A DNA stretch of 64,000 nucleotides from Sphingosinicella sp. (GCF_013911755.1 NZ_JACESP010000020.1:1-64000); one strand, 5' to 3'. Positions 9,387 to 19,165 are shown, counted from the stretch's first letter. Program-made: numbers and translations. Notes: generated by a model from the sequence alone, not told the origin.

Positions 9387-9400
9387 ACTTAGTGCTAAAT
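9387..9400 (+). promoter_or_regulatory. Putative TetR operator in front of the TonB receptor operon
   Basis: ACTTAGTGCTAAAT lies 31 bases before the receptor start codon and matches the site at 6902-6915 at every position except the two central bases. Its closeness to the start fits a repressor site overlapping the promoter or transcription start. Confidence 0.6.
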
Positions 9401-9431
9401 AAATGAACAGATTCTTTTTGGGGAGAAAGAA

Positions 9432-11657
9432 ATGCGCTTCATTTCCGCCCGGGCACAGCTCGCTTCGTGCGTGCTCACCACCATCGCTTTGGCCGCGGCT
9501 GCAACGCATGCCTCAGCACAGGATGTGAATTCCGGCCGAAACCCAGCAGGACAAGGTGAGGCTGACATCGAGCGGCTGGGTGAAATCATCGTCACAGCGG
9601 AAAAACGTGCTGAAAGTGCCCAGAGCGTCCCCATCGCGATTTCGGCCTTTACCGGAGAAGAGCTGGAGAACGCCGGCGTCACCGATATCGAAAGCCTGAA
9701 GCAGGTCTCGCCCAATCTCCAGTTCGGAAAAGGACCAATCGACAACTTCGTTTCCATCCGCGGGGTGGGCGCCGAGCTTATCAACATAAGTTCCGAACCC
9801 GGCGTTTCCATCGCACAGGACGGTGTCCCCTTTTCAAGTCCGACCATGTTCGATGCCGCATTCATGGATGTGGCGCGCATCGAGGTGCTGAGGGGTCCCC
9901 AGGGGACCATTGCAGGGCGCAACGCAACCGGCGGCACCATCAACATTTATTCCGCCTTGCCGACCAGCCGATTCGAAGGGCGCGTGAGGGCTGCGGTCGC
10001 CAACTTCGACTACCGGATGGCTGAGGGCATGATAAGCGGCCCGCTTGCAGGCGATGTCCTCCTGGGACGGCTGGCGGTCCGCCGGGAAAGATCGGACGGC
10101 TGGGCCACGAACACGCTCACCGGCGAGACGTTCAACAATGCCGACAATTTCAAGGCGCGGGCTACACTTCTCGCCAAATTCAGCCCCGATTTCACGGCAA
10201 GCCTTATCCTTGAGAAGTTTATCGACGATTCCTCACCGATGATCTTCGGTCTCGGCCGCGCAAGGCCTGACCGGCCGTCCTATGCCGAGGCGATCGGTTC
10301 GGTCGACTATGACAGGGAGGCGAGAACATTTAGCGCCAACTACCCATCGAATCGCCGCGTCGAGGGCGAAAAGGGAATTCTGCGGCTAAGCTGGGACCTT
10401 GGTCTCACCACCAATCTCACCTCGATTACTGGCTATGTCGCGAACAAGAACAGCGGCCAGTTCGGTGGCGCGTTGGTCGATACTCTCGCAGTCTTCGATT
10501 ATCTGGAAACCGACGTCGAGCAGCGGTCTCAGGAGGTGACGCTGACCACGGACTTATCGGACAGGCTGGATCTCATCCTCGGGGGCATCTACCTCAACTC
10601 TAAATCGCACGAGCCCCTGCTGTTCGGGCTGCCCAGTGCTGGCCTCCCGGTGGATACGTTCGATTTCACCGCCGACCAGACCCTGAACTCATTCGCTTTC
10701 TACACGCAGTGGCGCTACCGGCTTTCCGACGAGGTGCGACTTACCGTCGGCGGTCGCTATACCCACGATGAAAAACACTATCGCGAAGTCGATTTCTTTG
10801 CCGGTTTTCCACTGCCGACCGTGGACGCGAAGCGTGCCTGGGAAGCTTTCACGCCCCGCTTCGCGATCGATTACATGCCGAATCCTGACCTGTTATTTTA
10901 TGCGAGTGTATCGCGCGGCTTCAAGGCCGGCGGCATCAATGCCTTCGCGACCTCGGACGGTACGTTCGACGAATTCGAGCCGGAATTCATCTGGAACTAC
11001 GAAGCGGGTGTGAAGGCGAATCTGCTGGATAACCGCGTTCAGACCTCGTTGACCGGCTTCTACATGGACTACACCAATGTGCAGCAAAACCTGCGCATTC
11101 TGAACGAAACCACCGGTGTACTGCTGCCGAACGTGATCAATGCGAGCAGCGCCACGATAAAGGGTATTGAGGCATCCATCGACGCGGCCGCTACCGATCA
11201 GTTGATGCTGAGGGCCGCGGGAACCTGGCTCGACGCCACATACGACGAACTCGAGACGAACGACCTGATCTATCCTGAGCTCGGTCTGCGCGACCTGTCT
11301 GGCAACAGGCTGACGCGGGCACCGGAGTGGCAATTTACGACCTCTGGAATTTACACCTTGCCGATCGGCAATAGTCTGCAAGCCATCTTCCGCGCCGACT
11401 ACCAGTGGCAGAGCAAGGTATACTTCTCATTCTTTAACCACCCACTCAACGCGCAGAAAGCCTATGGCGTGCTAAACCTGTCCGCTTCCCTTGGCGGAGT
11501 TGACGGAAACTGGCGGCTGGACGCATTCGTTCGCAATGTCACAGACGCTTTCTACGTCACCTACGCCGAGGCAAACGTGAGCCAGGGCAATCCAAGTCTG
11601 GGCGGCGCCGTGGGCCAGCCTCGGATGTATGGGCTGAGTGCGGAATTCAAGTTCTGA
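9432..11657 (+). CDS. TonB-dependent outer-membrane receptor
   Basis: At 741 residues it has the normal length for the family. It begins with a signal peptide ending near THASAQ, a TonB-box-like LGEIIVTAEKR, and a plug domain with FTGEELENAGVTDIESL and VLRGPQGTIAGRNATGG. A full beta barrel follows, closing in a terminal aromatic residue (AEFKF). The ATG at 9432 follows GGGGAGA. It is the sphingomonad type of receptor used for uptake of carbon sources rather than siderophores, judged by its operon with two hydrolases and a transporter. The substrate is not predictable. A putative TetR operator lies directly upstream. Confidence 0.92.
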   Translation: MRFISARAQLASCVLTTIALAAAATHASAQDVNSGRNPAGQGEADIERLGEIIVTAEKRAESAQSVPIAISAFTGEELENAGVTDIESLKQVSPNLQFGKGPIDNFVSIRGVGAELINISSEPGVSIAQDGVPFSSPTMFDAAFMDVARIEVLRGPQGTIAGRNATGGTINIYSALPTSRFEGRVRAAVANFDYRMAEGMISGPLAGDVLLGRLAVRRERSDGWATNTLTGETFNNADNFKARATLLAKFSPDFTASLILEKFIDDSSPMIFGLGRARPDRPSYAEAIGSVDYDREARTFSANYPSNRRVEGEKGILRLSWDLGLTTNLTSITGYVANKNSGQFGGALVDTLAVFDYLETDVEQRSQEVTLTTDLSDRLDLILGGIYLNSKSHEPLLFGLPSAGLPVDTFDFTADQTLNSFAFYTQWRYRLSDEVRLTVGGRYTHDEKHYREVDFFAGFPLPTVDAKRAWEAFTPRFAIDYMPNPDLLFYASVSRGFKAGGINAFATSDGTFDEFEPEFIWNYEAGVKANLLDNRVQTSLTGFYMDYTNVQQNLRILNETTGVLLPNVINASSATIKGIEASIDAAATDQLMLRAAGTWLDATYDELETNDLIYPELGLRDLSGNRLTRAPEWQFTTSGIYTLPIGNSLQAIFRADYQWQSKVYFSFFNHPLNAQKAYGVLNLSASLGGVDGNWRLDAFVRNVTDAFYVTYAEANVSQGNPSLGGAVGQPRMYGLSAEFKF

Positions 11658-11697
11658 CCCAGCCTGAACGGTTCGCCATTCGGAAAGGTTCGCGACC

Positions 11698-12990
11698 GTG
11701 ATCGCTGACGCAGTCCACAACACCCATGGCTTCGACCGGGAGAGGCTCGCCGCGGTCGAACCTGCATTGCAGGCATTCATCGACCGGGGTGAGCTTTCCG
11801 GAATCGTCACGCTTACCTCGAAATCGGGGACCATCGTCCAGTCCTCAGCTCTCGGATGGCGAGACATTGAAATGGCGTCGCCGATGCGGACCGATACGCT
11901 GTTTCGAATAGCATCGATGACGAAACCAATCACGTCTGCAGCCGCGCTGCGGCTGGTGGAGGAGAAGCGGATCACACTCGACCAGCCGATCTCCACGTGG
12001 GCCCCGGAGCTTGCCGAACCGCGGGTGCTTCGCGCGGCGGCAGGCCCACTTGACGAGACCGAGCCCGCCCGGCGCCCGATAACCTTCGAGGACCTGCTCA
12101 CCCATCGGTCCGGCCTGGCCTACGGCTTCTTTTCCGAAGGGCCGATCCAACAGGCATATTTCGATGTGCTGGGCAATCCGTCGATGAATGCGATGACGCC
12201 GGACGAATGGCTCGCGGCGCTGGGCACCCTGCCGCTCACCTACCAGCCAGGTGAGCGTTTTCATTATGGCCATTCGACGGACGTTCTGGGCTTTCTCATC
12301 GGGCGGATCGTGGGACGTCCGCTGCGCGATGTGCTGTGCGAAAGGATTTTCGAACCGCTTGGAATGACCGATACTGACTTCTGGCTGCCGCCAGCAAAAC
12401 GTGACCGGCTCGCCAGCATCTACGAATACGACAAAGCGGCCGGCGGGTTGTCGAAGGTTGAAATGGGCATGTACGATGAACCGCCGGGCTACACGCCAGG
12501 CGGCGGCGGGCTTATCTCCAGCGCCGGGGACTACCATCGGTTTGCCCGGATGCTTCTACAACGCGGTGAGTATGATGGCGTGCGGGTGCTGCGGCAGGAG
12601 ACGGTCGAAAGCATGCTGACCAACCGCCTCACTGCGACGCAGCGTCAGGTGCCATTCGCGGGCATGCCCCTGTGGCAGAAATCCGGATTCGGACTGGGTC
12701 TTTCCATGGCGGAAGACGTCGACGACAATCCTTACGCCTGCGGCGCGGCTGGCTCCTACACGTGGCCAGGAATTTTTGGAACGTGGTGGCAGGCCGATCC
12801 AGCCAATGACCTTGTCATGATTTATCTGATCCAGCACCAGGTGCCGGTCTCCGCCCAGTCCGGATCGACGATCGCCACCGGGGTAGGCGCGGCGGGAAGG
12901 CGCGCGCTGCCTGTCTACCAGCGAGGAATCTACAATGCGTTGAACGCGGACGTCGGTGGGATGGAGAAGCAGCAGCGTGGAACAGACTGA
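11698..12990 (+). CDS. Serine hydrolase of the class C beta-lactamase / EstB esterase family
   Basis: The 430-residue product carries the SxxK signature at Ser73-Met-Thr-Lys76 within FRIASMTKP and a tyrosine motif Tyr190-Gly-His192 in place of YxN, followed by a GGGGL loop. These mark the beta-lactamase-related esterases. The GTG start at 11698 follows GGAAAGG and lies 40 bases after the receptor stop. There is no convincing signal peptide, so it probably acts in the cytoplasm on an imported ester or lactone rather than on a beta-lactam. Its end overlaps the next hydrolase gene by 14 bases. Confidence 0.88.
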   Translation: MIADAVHNTHGFDRERLAAVEPALQAFIDRGELSGIVTLTSKSGTIVQSSALGWRDIEMASPMRTDTLFRIASMTKPITSAAALRLVEEKRITLDQPISTWAPELAEPRVLRAAAGPLDETEPARRPITFEDLLTHRSGLAYGFFSEGPIQQAYFDVLGNPSMNAMTPDEWLAALGTLPLTYQPGERFHYGHSTDVLGFLIGRIVGRPLRDVLCERIFEPLGMTDTDFWLPPAKRDRLASIYEYDKAAGGLSKVEMGMYDEPPGYTPGGGGLISSAGDYHRFARMLLQRGEYDGVRVLRQETVESMLTNRLTATQRQVPFAGMPLWQKSGFGLGLSMAEDVDDNPYACGAAGSYTWPGIFGTWWQADPANDLVMIYLIQHQVPVSAQSGSTIATGVGAAGRRALPVYQRGIYNALNADVGGMEKQQRGTD

Positions 12991-13765
12991 GACGCCCCTC
13001 AACACAGGTTATGCTGAAGCCGGCGGCCATTGGATCCATTTCGTTGAATGCGGCAGGGGGGAGCCCTTGCTTTTGCTTCATGGGGCTTTCGGTTCGGGCA
13101 CCGACATTCTGCAGCGCGACCTCGGCCGGAAGCTTGCCGCGCGCTACAGGGTCGTAGCGCCGGATTCGCTGGGCCATGGCAGGAGCGACGCACCGGTTGA
13201 ATCCGGGCACTACACTGCCAAGCGGCGCGCAGCACACCTCGCGGCGGTCCTTGATGTCCTGGCCATCGAGCGTGCGCACATCGTCGGCTACTCGATGGGC
13301 GGCTGGATGGCGTCGGCGTTCGCTACCTATTATCCCGACAGAGTCGCCACCTTGGCGATCGGTGGCTGGGACGTCGTCGGCGGCATGTACACCCCTGCAG
13401 CCATTTGGGGCGTCGCGGAGATAACAGGTCCGTACCTCATCGCACTCGTGCGGGAAGTAAATCCCGAGATAGCTGCATGGGTCGGCAAGACGGAGGAAAC
13501 ATCCCTCGCGTCGGCAATCGAGGGGATGAACGATCTTGACGGACTTGCGGAGGGGGTAGCCCGCGTTCCGGCGCCGGTCGCCTTCTGGATGGGATGCGAC
13601 GATCTTTATTACGCTGCGAGCCGGAAATTCGCAGCCAGCCACGGCATCACGTTTATTGACTTGCCCGGCGACCACATCGCGGCGTTCGAAATTCATGGCG
13701 CTTCAGCCGGCGAGCGTATTGCGGACTTCATCGCATCAGCCAAACGTGCAGGAGAAATGAAATGA
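12977..13765 (+). CDS. Alpha/beta hydrolase
   Basis: The product is 262 residues with the classical fold: oxyanion strand LLLLHGAFGSG, nucleophile elbow Gly-Tyr-Ser106-Met-Gly, an acid at Asp208 or Asp209 (MGCDD) and His233 (PGDHIA). The GTG at 12977 is preferred because GGAGAAG precedes it; a GTG at 12956 is in frame and possible. It overlaps the serine hydrolase gene by 14 bases and is likely translationally coupled. No signal peptide is present. With the ligase and serine hydrolase it forms an ester or lactone degradation set, although which enzyme acts first cannot be read from sequence. Confidence 0.9.
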   Translation: MEQTETPLNTGYAEAGGHWIHFVECGRGEPLLLLHGAFGSGTDILQRDLGRKLAARYRVVAPDSLGHGRSDAPVESGHYTAKRRAAHLAAVLDVLAIERAHIVGYSMGGWMASAFATYYPDRVATLAIGGWDVVGGMYTPAAIWGVAEITGPYLIALVREVNPEIAAWVGKTEETSLASAIEGMNDLDGLAEGVARVPAPVAFWMGCDDLYYAASRKFAASHGITFIDLPGDHIAAFEIHGASAGERIADFIASAKRAGEMK

Positions 13766-13805
13766 GACTGCCTGCCGTGACAACGCAAACTGTGACGAAA
13801 AGTTG

Positions 13806-15302
13806 ATGCCTCAGGCAGAAGCGAAGTCCGCGGCTGACCACTGGTCAACGGCAACTGCCCGGCGTGGCCGTCCACTGTCAGTCAGTCTCAAGGCAGGTTA
13901 TGGCGCGGGGGCGCTCGCCGACGGCATTGTCGCCGCAGGATTTGGCTTCTTCCTGTTGTTCTATCTCACTGCCGTGTGCGGCATGTCCGGCACCCTGGCG
14001 GGTACGGCAAAACTGATCGCCCTTCTGGTCGACGCCATAGCCGATCCGGCGATCGGGCTGGCGAGTGACCGCCTTCGCTCGCGCTGGGGGCGCCGATTGC
14101 CCTGGATGGTCTTCAGCCTGCCGCCATTCGCAATTGCCTTTGGCATATTGTTCTCCATGCCAGAGTCCCTGACCGGATTCCCGCAATTCATCTACGTAAC
14201 GGGTTGCCTGATTGTCCTTCGAGTGACGCTGTCCGGTTTTGTTCTGCCGTATACGGCCGTGGGCGCCGAAGTAACCGATGACTACCGGGAGCGCGCTTCG
14301 ATCGTATCCTATCGCCTGATCTCCCAGAGCGGCGGCATCTTGCTTGGCGTCATCCTTGGCCTCGGCGTTTACATGTCCGGCGACGGTGGCCTGCTCGCCC
14401 GAGAGCGCTACATCCCCTATGCCTGGACATCTGCGGTGCTCATTATGCTCGCAGGACTCATCGCCATTGTCGCTGTCAGGAAGGCCCTCCCACGGTTACA
14501 TGCTCCAACCCCGGAGACGACACCCTTTCTTGCCAGCTTCAGGCGGGAGATGATCGAATTGGGCCGCAATCGCTCGTTCCTAGTCCTGTTCGGAACCGTG
14601 CTCCTCTACTTCCTTGCCTATTCGGCATCGGTATCTTTGTCGCTGCACGCAACACGCTATTTCTGGAATCTCGATACATTCTCCATCCAGTTAGTCCTCC
14701 TCAGTTCCACGCTCGGACCGCTGTTGGGCGCACCCATCAGCAGCTTTATTCTGCGCAGGAGCGAGAAACGCACACTGGCGATCTCAGCATTTCTCGGGAT
14801 CGCTATATTTCTGATGTGGCCGCCCCTCGTGAAGATTTACAATCCTCAGATATTCACACCGTCCAGCACGACGCCGATCCTGGTCGTCAATGGAATCCTG
14901 TTCGGTACGACGATCATGATAGGAGGCGTAGCATTTCAGTCGATGCTTGCTGACACCGCTGACGAGCACGAATGGCTATTCGGGGTTCGACGGGAGGGCC
15001 TGTTCTTTTCCGGCCTTACCTTGGCCTACAAAGGCGCTTCCGGTCTCGGCGGCCTGATCGCCGGCATTGCGTTGGATGTCGTCGGCTTTCCTGCCGATCT
15101 CGCCTCGCGTCCCGACGCCTTCCAGCTTCCCAGCCATGTCGTTGAAAGGCTCGGCCTGATCGCAGGGCCACTGCCTGCGCTGATCGTTATAGTCGCACCG
15201 CTGTTCCTTTTCGGTTATCATCTGACCAGGGCAAAACATAAGAATATCGTGGTTGAGCTGGAGGCCATGCGAACTGAGGCAGCCGTGAACGAGCCACGAT
15301 AA
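13806..15302 (+). CDS. MFS transporter (glycoside-pentoside-hexuronide:cation symporter-like)
   Basis: This 498-residue membrane protein has about twelve hydrophobic segments. The loop after helix 2 reads DPAIGLASDRLRSRWGRRLPW, characteristic of the GPH/MFS_2 group. The ATG at 13806 has only a weak upstream site (GACGAAAAG) and follows the hydrolase by 40 bases. As the last gene of the receptor/hydrolase/hydrolase operon it probably carries the compound brought through the outer-membrane receptor across the inner membrane. Sphingomonad receptor-plus-GPH pairs often serve glycosides or aromatic conjugates; the substrate here is unknown. Confidence 0.88.
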   Translation: MPQAEAKSAADHWSTATARRGRPLSVSLKAGYGAGALADGIVAAGFGFFLLFYLTAVCGMSGTLAGTAKLIALLVDAIADPAIGLASDRLRSRWGRRLPWMVFSLPPFAIAFGILFSMPESLTGFPQFIYVTGCLIVLRVTLSGFVLPYTAVGAEVTDDYRERASIVSYRLISQSGGILLGVILGLGVYMSGDGGLLARERYIPYAWTSAVLIMLAGLIAIVAVRKALPRLHAPTPETTPFLASFRREMIELGRNRSFLVLFGTVLLYFLAYSASVSLSLHATRYFWNLDTFSIQLVLLSSTLGPLLGAPISSFILRRSEKRTLAISAFLGIAIFLMWPPLVKIYNPQIFTPSSTTPILVVNGILFGTTIMIGGVAFQSMLADTADEHEWLFGVRREGLFFSGLTLAYKGASGLGGLIAGIALDVVGFPADLASRPDAFQLPSHVVERLGLIAGPLPALIVIVAPLFLFGYHLTRAKHKNIVVELEAMRTEAAVNEPR

Positions 15303-15852
15303 TGCGCACCAACGTCCCCCATGCGATCATTTCGCCGTTTAGATCGAGTGACCCAATCCTAGGGAGAGTTTTCTCGCAGGCCGCTCGATCGCATCGGCCA
15401 AGTTTACGCATTTCCATGCCCTGGAGATGGCGCGATACCATTTGAGCCATGGACGCCGGCAGAGATGTGTCGTCTTGGCGCTCAAGACCTCAAGCGCACG
15501 ATATGGAACGACATCATGTGTGAAGGCATAGCGCGCGGGACCTAGGCTGTTTCTTGTCGCCCGCGACGAAGCCTCAAGTCGTCAGCTTCGGACTGTCTAT
15601 CTCGAGCGGATGCGTGGACGGCGACCTCAATCATGTCCGCTGCGGCCAGCATAACAAAGAAGCCTCTACGGGGTCGGACGATCCTGAGATGATGGTATCG
15701 CCCTTTCGGGCCCGCGCGACGTACCATCAAAAATACCATCAGATTGATGGGATGTGGCGGTCCAGAGCGGGATGGCCTAGGAGCATTATAGCGGAATAAA
15801 TGGCTGAAAACAGCCGCTTATGACACGTCTTGGGAGCCTTGGGAAGCCTTCG
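15303..15852. other. Gene-poor interval before tRNA-Glu
   Basis: About 550 bases with no supported gene. Short frames on both strands lack ribosome sites and recognisable domains. A short inverted sequence (GATGGTATCGCC / ACCATCAAAAATACCATC) around 15690-15745 resembles sequence often found beside integrated elements at tRNA genes, but no integrase remains. The interval separates the accessory island from conserved genes and may be a deletion scar. Confidence 0.4.
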
Positions 15853-15928
15853 TGGTGACCCCTACGGGACTCGAACCCGTGTTTTCGCCGTGAGAGGGCG
15901 ACGTCCTGGACCGCTAGACGAAGGGGCC
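15853..15928 (-). tRNA. tRNA-Glu (anticodon CUC)
   Basis: On the minus strand the molecule begins GGCCCCT and ends AGGGGTC-A-CCA, giving a seven-pair acceptor stem with encoded CCA. The anticodon arm is TCGCC-CTCTCAC-GGCGA, giving anticodon CUC. The T arm ACGGG-TTCGAGT-CCCGT is standard. Confidence 0.95.
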
Positions 15929-15994
15929 GTGGGCGGCAGAGCCGCTTGCGAAGGCGCGTGACTTAGGCGGGTGGGCTGCAGGAGTCAAGCCGGC

Positions 15995-16028
15995 AAGAAA
16001 CGGGCGGCGATGCTGCCATCGCCGCCCG
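15995..16028 (-). terminator. Rho-independent terminator of the porin/MHS operon
   Basis: CGGGCGGCGAT (16001-16011) and ATCGCCGCCCG (16018-16028) form a perfect 11-pair stem with a six-base loop. On the minus strand it is followed by TTTCTT. It begins 19 bases past the stop codon of the MHS transporter. Confidence 0.8.
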
Positions 16029-16046
16029 GATTCATGTGGGGTACGT

Positions 16047-17714
16047 TTACTCGTCGATGTTGCGGCGGAAGGTTTCCGGCAGGAACAGAATCCCGACCAC
16101 GAGCGTGATCACCGCCACCACCACCGGATACCAGAGGCCGTAGTAGATATCACCCGTCGCCGCGACCATCGCGAAGGCCGTCGTCGGCAGGAAACCGCCG
16201 AACCAGCCGTTGCCGATGTGATACGGCAGCGACATCGATGTGTAGCGGATGCGGCTCGGGAACAATTCGACCAAAAGTGCCGCGATCGGGCCGTATACCG
16301 CCGTCACGAGCAGCACGAGGAAGAAAAGGATCGCCACCACCATCGGCTTGTCGATCCGGTCCGGGTCCGCAGCTGCCGGGTAACCGGCATCGCCGAGCGC
16401 ACTCTTCACCTGATCCTGAAAGGCCGTGATTGCCGCCGTGCGGTCCGCCCCCGTCACCTCTGCCGGATTCGGAGCTGCGATCGTGGTGCCGCCGATGTGG
16501 ATTTCAGCGACGGTGCCTGCGGGCGCCTCCACGTTTTTGTAGTTGAGACCCGCCTTGGCGAGATAGGCCTTGGCGATGTCACAGCTTGAGCTGTCGAACT
16601 TGTTCTTGCCGATCGGATCGAACTGGAACGAGCACTCGTCCTGGTTTGCTATCACGCTGATCGGAGCCGCCGCCTGCGCTGCCGCAAGCGCCGGGTTCGC
16701 CGCCTTCGTGAGCGCACCGAACAACGGGAAGTAGGTGAGCGCCGCGATCAGGCAGCCCGTGAGGATGATGGGCTTGCGGCCGATCTTGTCCGACAGCCAG
16801 CCGAAGAAGATGAAGAACGGCGTGCCGAGTGCAAGCGCGATCGCGATGAGGATGTTGGCGGTCGCGCCGTCTACCTTCAGCGTCTTTTCAAGGAAGAACA
16901 GCGCGTAGAACTGGCCCGTGTACCAGACCACTGCCTGCCCCGCGACCGCGCCCATCAGTGCGATCAGCACCCACTTGAGGTTACCCCACTTGCCGAACGC
17001 TTCGGTGAGAGGCGCCTTTGATGTGGTGCCCTCGTCCTTCATCTTCTGGAAGACCGGGCTTTCGGAAAGCTGCATACGGATCCACATCGAGACCGCGAGC
17101 AGGATGATCGAAACGAGAAACGGAATCCGCCAGCCCCAGTCGGCGAAGGCTTCCTCGCCCATGACGGTGCGGATGCCGATGACGACGAGGAGCGCGGCGA
17201 ACAGGCCGAGCGTCGCCGTGGTCTGGATCCAGCTGGTATAGAGGCCACGCTTGTGGTTGGGGGCGTGCTCGGCAACATATGTGGCCGCGCCGCCGTACTC
17301 GCCGCCCAGCGCGAGGCCCTGAAGCAGACGCAGGGCCACAAGGATGAACGGCGCGGCGACGCCGATCGTGCCATAGGACGGCAACAGGCCGACCGCGAAC
17401 GTCGAAAGGCCCATGATACCCATCGTTACGAGGAACGTGTTCTTGCGCCCGACGAGATCGCCGATGCGCCCGAAGAAAATGGCGCCGAAGGGCCGCACCG
17501 CGAAACCCGCCGCGAACGCCGCAAGCGCGAGGATGAAGCCCGTGGTTTCATTCACGCCCGAGAAGAAGTGGGACGAGATGTAAAGCGCCAGAAGACCGTA
17601 GAGGTAGAAATCATACCATTCGAAAACCGTACCCAGCGACGATGCGGCGATGACGAGCTTTTCGCTCTGCGTCGCCTTATGGTGCTTGGGGATGCTGTCG
17701 TAAGCGGTTGCCAT
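16047..17714 (-). CDS. MHS-family MFS metabolite:H+ symporter
   Basis: The protein is 555 residues, longer than the usual 430-450 of the metabolite:H+ symporter family (ProP, KgtP, ShiA). The N-terminus SLGTVFEWYDFYLYG and the loop FFGRIGDLVGRKNTF are family signatures. The extra length is one insertion of about 110 residues (around 350-460) between late helices. It contains two cysteines and is rich in Ala, Gly and Asp, so it is probably a periplasmic domain. The start at 17714 follows GGGAACAGGGAC. It lies 18 bases after the porin gene and divergent from acetyl-CoA synthetase, so uptake of acetate or another short-chain acid is the likely role, by context. Confidence 0.88.
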   Translation of the reverse strand: MATAYDSIPKHHKATQSEKLVIAASSLGTVFEWYDFYLYGLLALYISSHFFSGVNETTGFILALAAFAAGFAVRPFGAIFFGRIGDLVGRKNTFLVTMGIMGLSTFAVGLLPSYGTIGVAAPFILVALRLLQGLALGGEYGGAATYVAEHAPNHKRGLYTSWIQTTATLGLFAALLVVIGIRTVMGEEAFADWGWRIPFLVSIILLAVSMWIRMQLSESPVFQKMKDEGTTSKAPLTEAFGKWGNLKWVLIALMGAVAGQAVVWYTGQFYALFFLEKTLKVDGATANILIAIALALGTPFFIFFGWLSDKIGRKPIILTGCLIAALTYFPLFGALTKAANPALAAAQAAAPISVIANQDECSFQFDPIGKNKFDSSSCDIAKAYLAKAGLNYKNVEAPAGTVAEIHIGGTTIAAPNPAEVTGADRTAAITAFQDQVKSALGDAGYPAAADPDRIDKPMVVAILFFLVLLVTAVYGPIAALLVELFPSRIRYTSMSLPYHIGNGWFGGFLPTTAFAMVAATGDIYYGLWYPVVVAVITLVVGILFLPETFRRNIDE

Positions 17715-17732
17715 GTCCCTGTTCCCTCTCCC

Positions 17733-19076
17733 TCAGAAATTGTATTTTGCTGCAAATTCCAGACGATTGAGCTGTCCGGCAAGTCCGTTCAGCAACTCGC
17801 GTTCACCGTGGCGGTATTCGACGCCGAGATCGAGCGCCTTCACGGGCGACCAGAACAGGTTCGCGGCAAGGCTCCACGCCTTGTCGTTCGCCGTGAGCGG
17901 CGCCGGCGAAGGATAGCTGGCGTTCTGGTATCCGGCCATGACGGTGGAGCGTAGCGTCGGGGTCCAGCCCAGCTTCAGGGCGGCGAGTGCGGCGAAGGTC
18001 TTCACCGTTTCGAGCGTACTGCCGGGAAACCCGTCGTACACCGCATCGGGCGCGAAGTTCAGGCCGACGTAGCGGCCGATGCCGTCGCCGTAGGTTGCCA
18101 TGAAGCGGAGGTCGTGGCGCTTGTCGGGTCCGAACACGATCTTGCCGGCGGCGCTGATCCCCCAGGCCGCGGCCGTGTCGGAGACGGTGCCGTTATCGAC
18201 CGACAGTTGGCGGAACAGCCCGGCGAAGGAGAGTTCGCCGATGGGAGCGGTGTAGGTGAGCCTTGCGACGAAGTCGGGGAGACGGTCGTCGTCGTTCTCG
18301 ACAAGAGTGGGCGAAGTAGACGAAATAGTCGCGGACTCGGCGTTTTCGGCGGAGACGCTGAGCGCGAGCGCAGGTGTCAACTTCGCCGTGTAGCGCACGA
18401 GCGGCTGGCGGACGAAGACCGTGCCTTCGGTGGGGCCGACGAAATCCGTGGTTTCGGGAAGCGCGCCGACATACTGGAAGGTCGACCAGTCCTGCCCCAC
18501 GAGCAGATTGTCGAACTGGACCCAGGCGCGGCGCAGCGCGAGGTTGTAGCCGTTCGTCGTGCGCTCCGATCCCTGCGTGCCGGGCGCGGACTGGAAATCG
18601 GTTTCGAGATAGCCCTTCAGCGTGTGGCCGGAAACGTCGGTCGAGAGGTTCAGCCAAAGGCGCGTCTGCTTTGCGGAGAAATCGCTGTCCGTGGACTCGC
18701 GCGTTCCGCCCACGGGAATTGCCTGCGGCAGATAGAAATCGCGGCCGAGCGAATTGCCCGCGACGTCGCCATCGTCCCACCGGCTGAACGTCGCGACGGT
18801 TTTCAGAAAGCCGCCGATCTTGATGGTGGTGCCGCCGACCTTGAAACCGTCCGCAGGTGACGGCGATGCCTTCGCGCGGGTTTCGGCAAGCGCGTTACGG
18901 AGCGAGGCGTTTTCCGCGCGGGTGGCTTCAAGCTCGCCGGTGAGCGCCGCCATGCGGCTCTCGATCGCGCTCATGCGCGCTTCGATGTCGGGGGTTTCGG
19001 CGGCGCTTGCCGGCCCAGCGATCAGGGCGATCAGGGCGACACCGGCGCACAGGCCGGGCCGCGAACGCATGGTCAT
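17733..19076 (-). CDS. DcaP-like outer-membrane porin
   Basis: The ATG at 19076 follows GGGAGGATT at good spacing and yields 447 residues. A signal peptide ending GPASAAE is followed by a short coiled coil (residues about 28-65, Leu/Ala/Glu heptads). A DcaP-type barrel then begins [18 protein letters not shown] and ends with KYNF, the terminal phenylalanine needed for assembly. DcaP porins are trimeric and favour negatively charged small molecules. The gene leads a two-gene operon with the MHS symporter, so the pair forms an outer- plus inner-membrane route for an organic acid. Confidence 0.85.
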   Translation of the reverse strand: MTMRSRPGLCAGVALIALIAGPASAAETPDIEARMSAIESRMAALTGELEATRAENASLRNALAETRAKASPSPADGFKVGGTTIKIGGFLKTVATFSRWDDGDVAGNSLGRDFYLPQAIPVGGTRESTDSDFSAKQTRLWLNLSTDVSGHTLKGYLETDFQSAPGTQGSERTTNGYNLALRRAWVQFDNLLVGQDWSTFQYVGALPETTDFVGPTEGTVFVRQPLVRYTAKLTPALALSVSAENAESATISSTSPTLVENDDDRLPDFVARLTYTAPIGELSFAGLFRQLSVDNGTVSDTAAAWGISAAGKIVFGPDKRHDLRFMATYGDGIGRYVGLNFAPDAVYDGFPGSTLETVKTFAALAALKLGWTPTLRSTVMAGYQNASYPSPAPLTANDKAWSLAANLFWSPVKALDLGVEYRHGERELLNGLAGQLNRLEFAAKYNF

Positions 19077-19165
19077 GGCAATCCTCCCAGTGGCGGCCGG
19101 TCCCCTGGCGGGACTATACCGACGCTGCTGAGCATCGCGCTGACCGGGCAGCGGGAACACCCCGA

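Noticed and set aside
11698-12990. Possible beta-lactamase resistance gene
   Set aside because: It has SxxK but YGH instead of YxN, no signal peptide, and a catabolic operon context, so an esterase role is more likely.
15187-15450. Short minus-strand frame overlapping the MFS gene end
   Set aside because: No ribosome site, no domain and partial overlap with a solid gene.
18114-18860. A 248-codon plus-strand frame inside the porin gene
   Set aside because: Antisense to a porin with clear signal peptide, barrel and terminal Phe; composition typical of a shadow frame.
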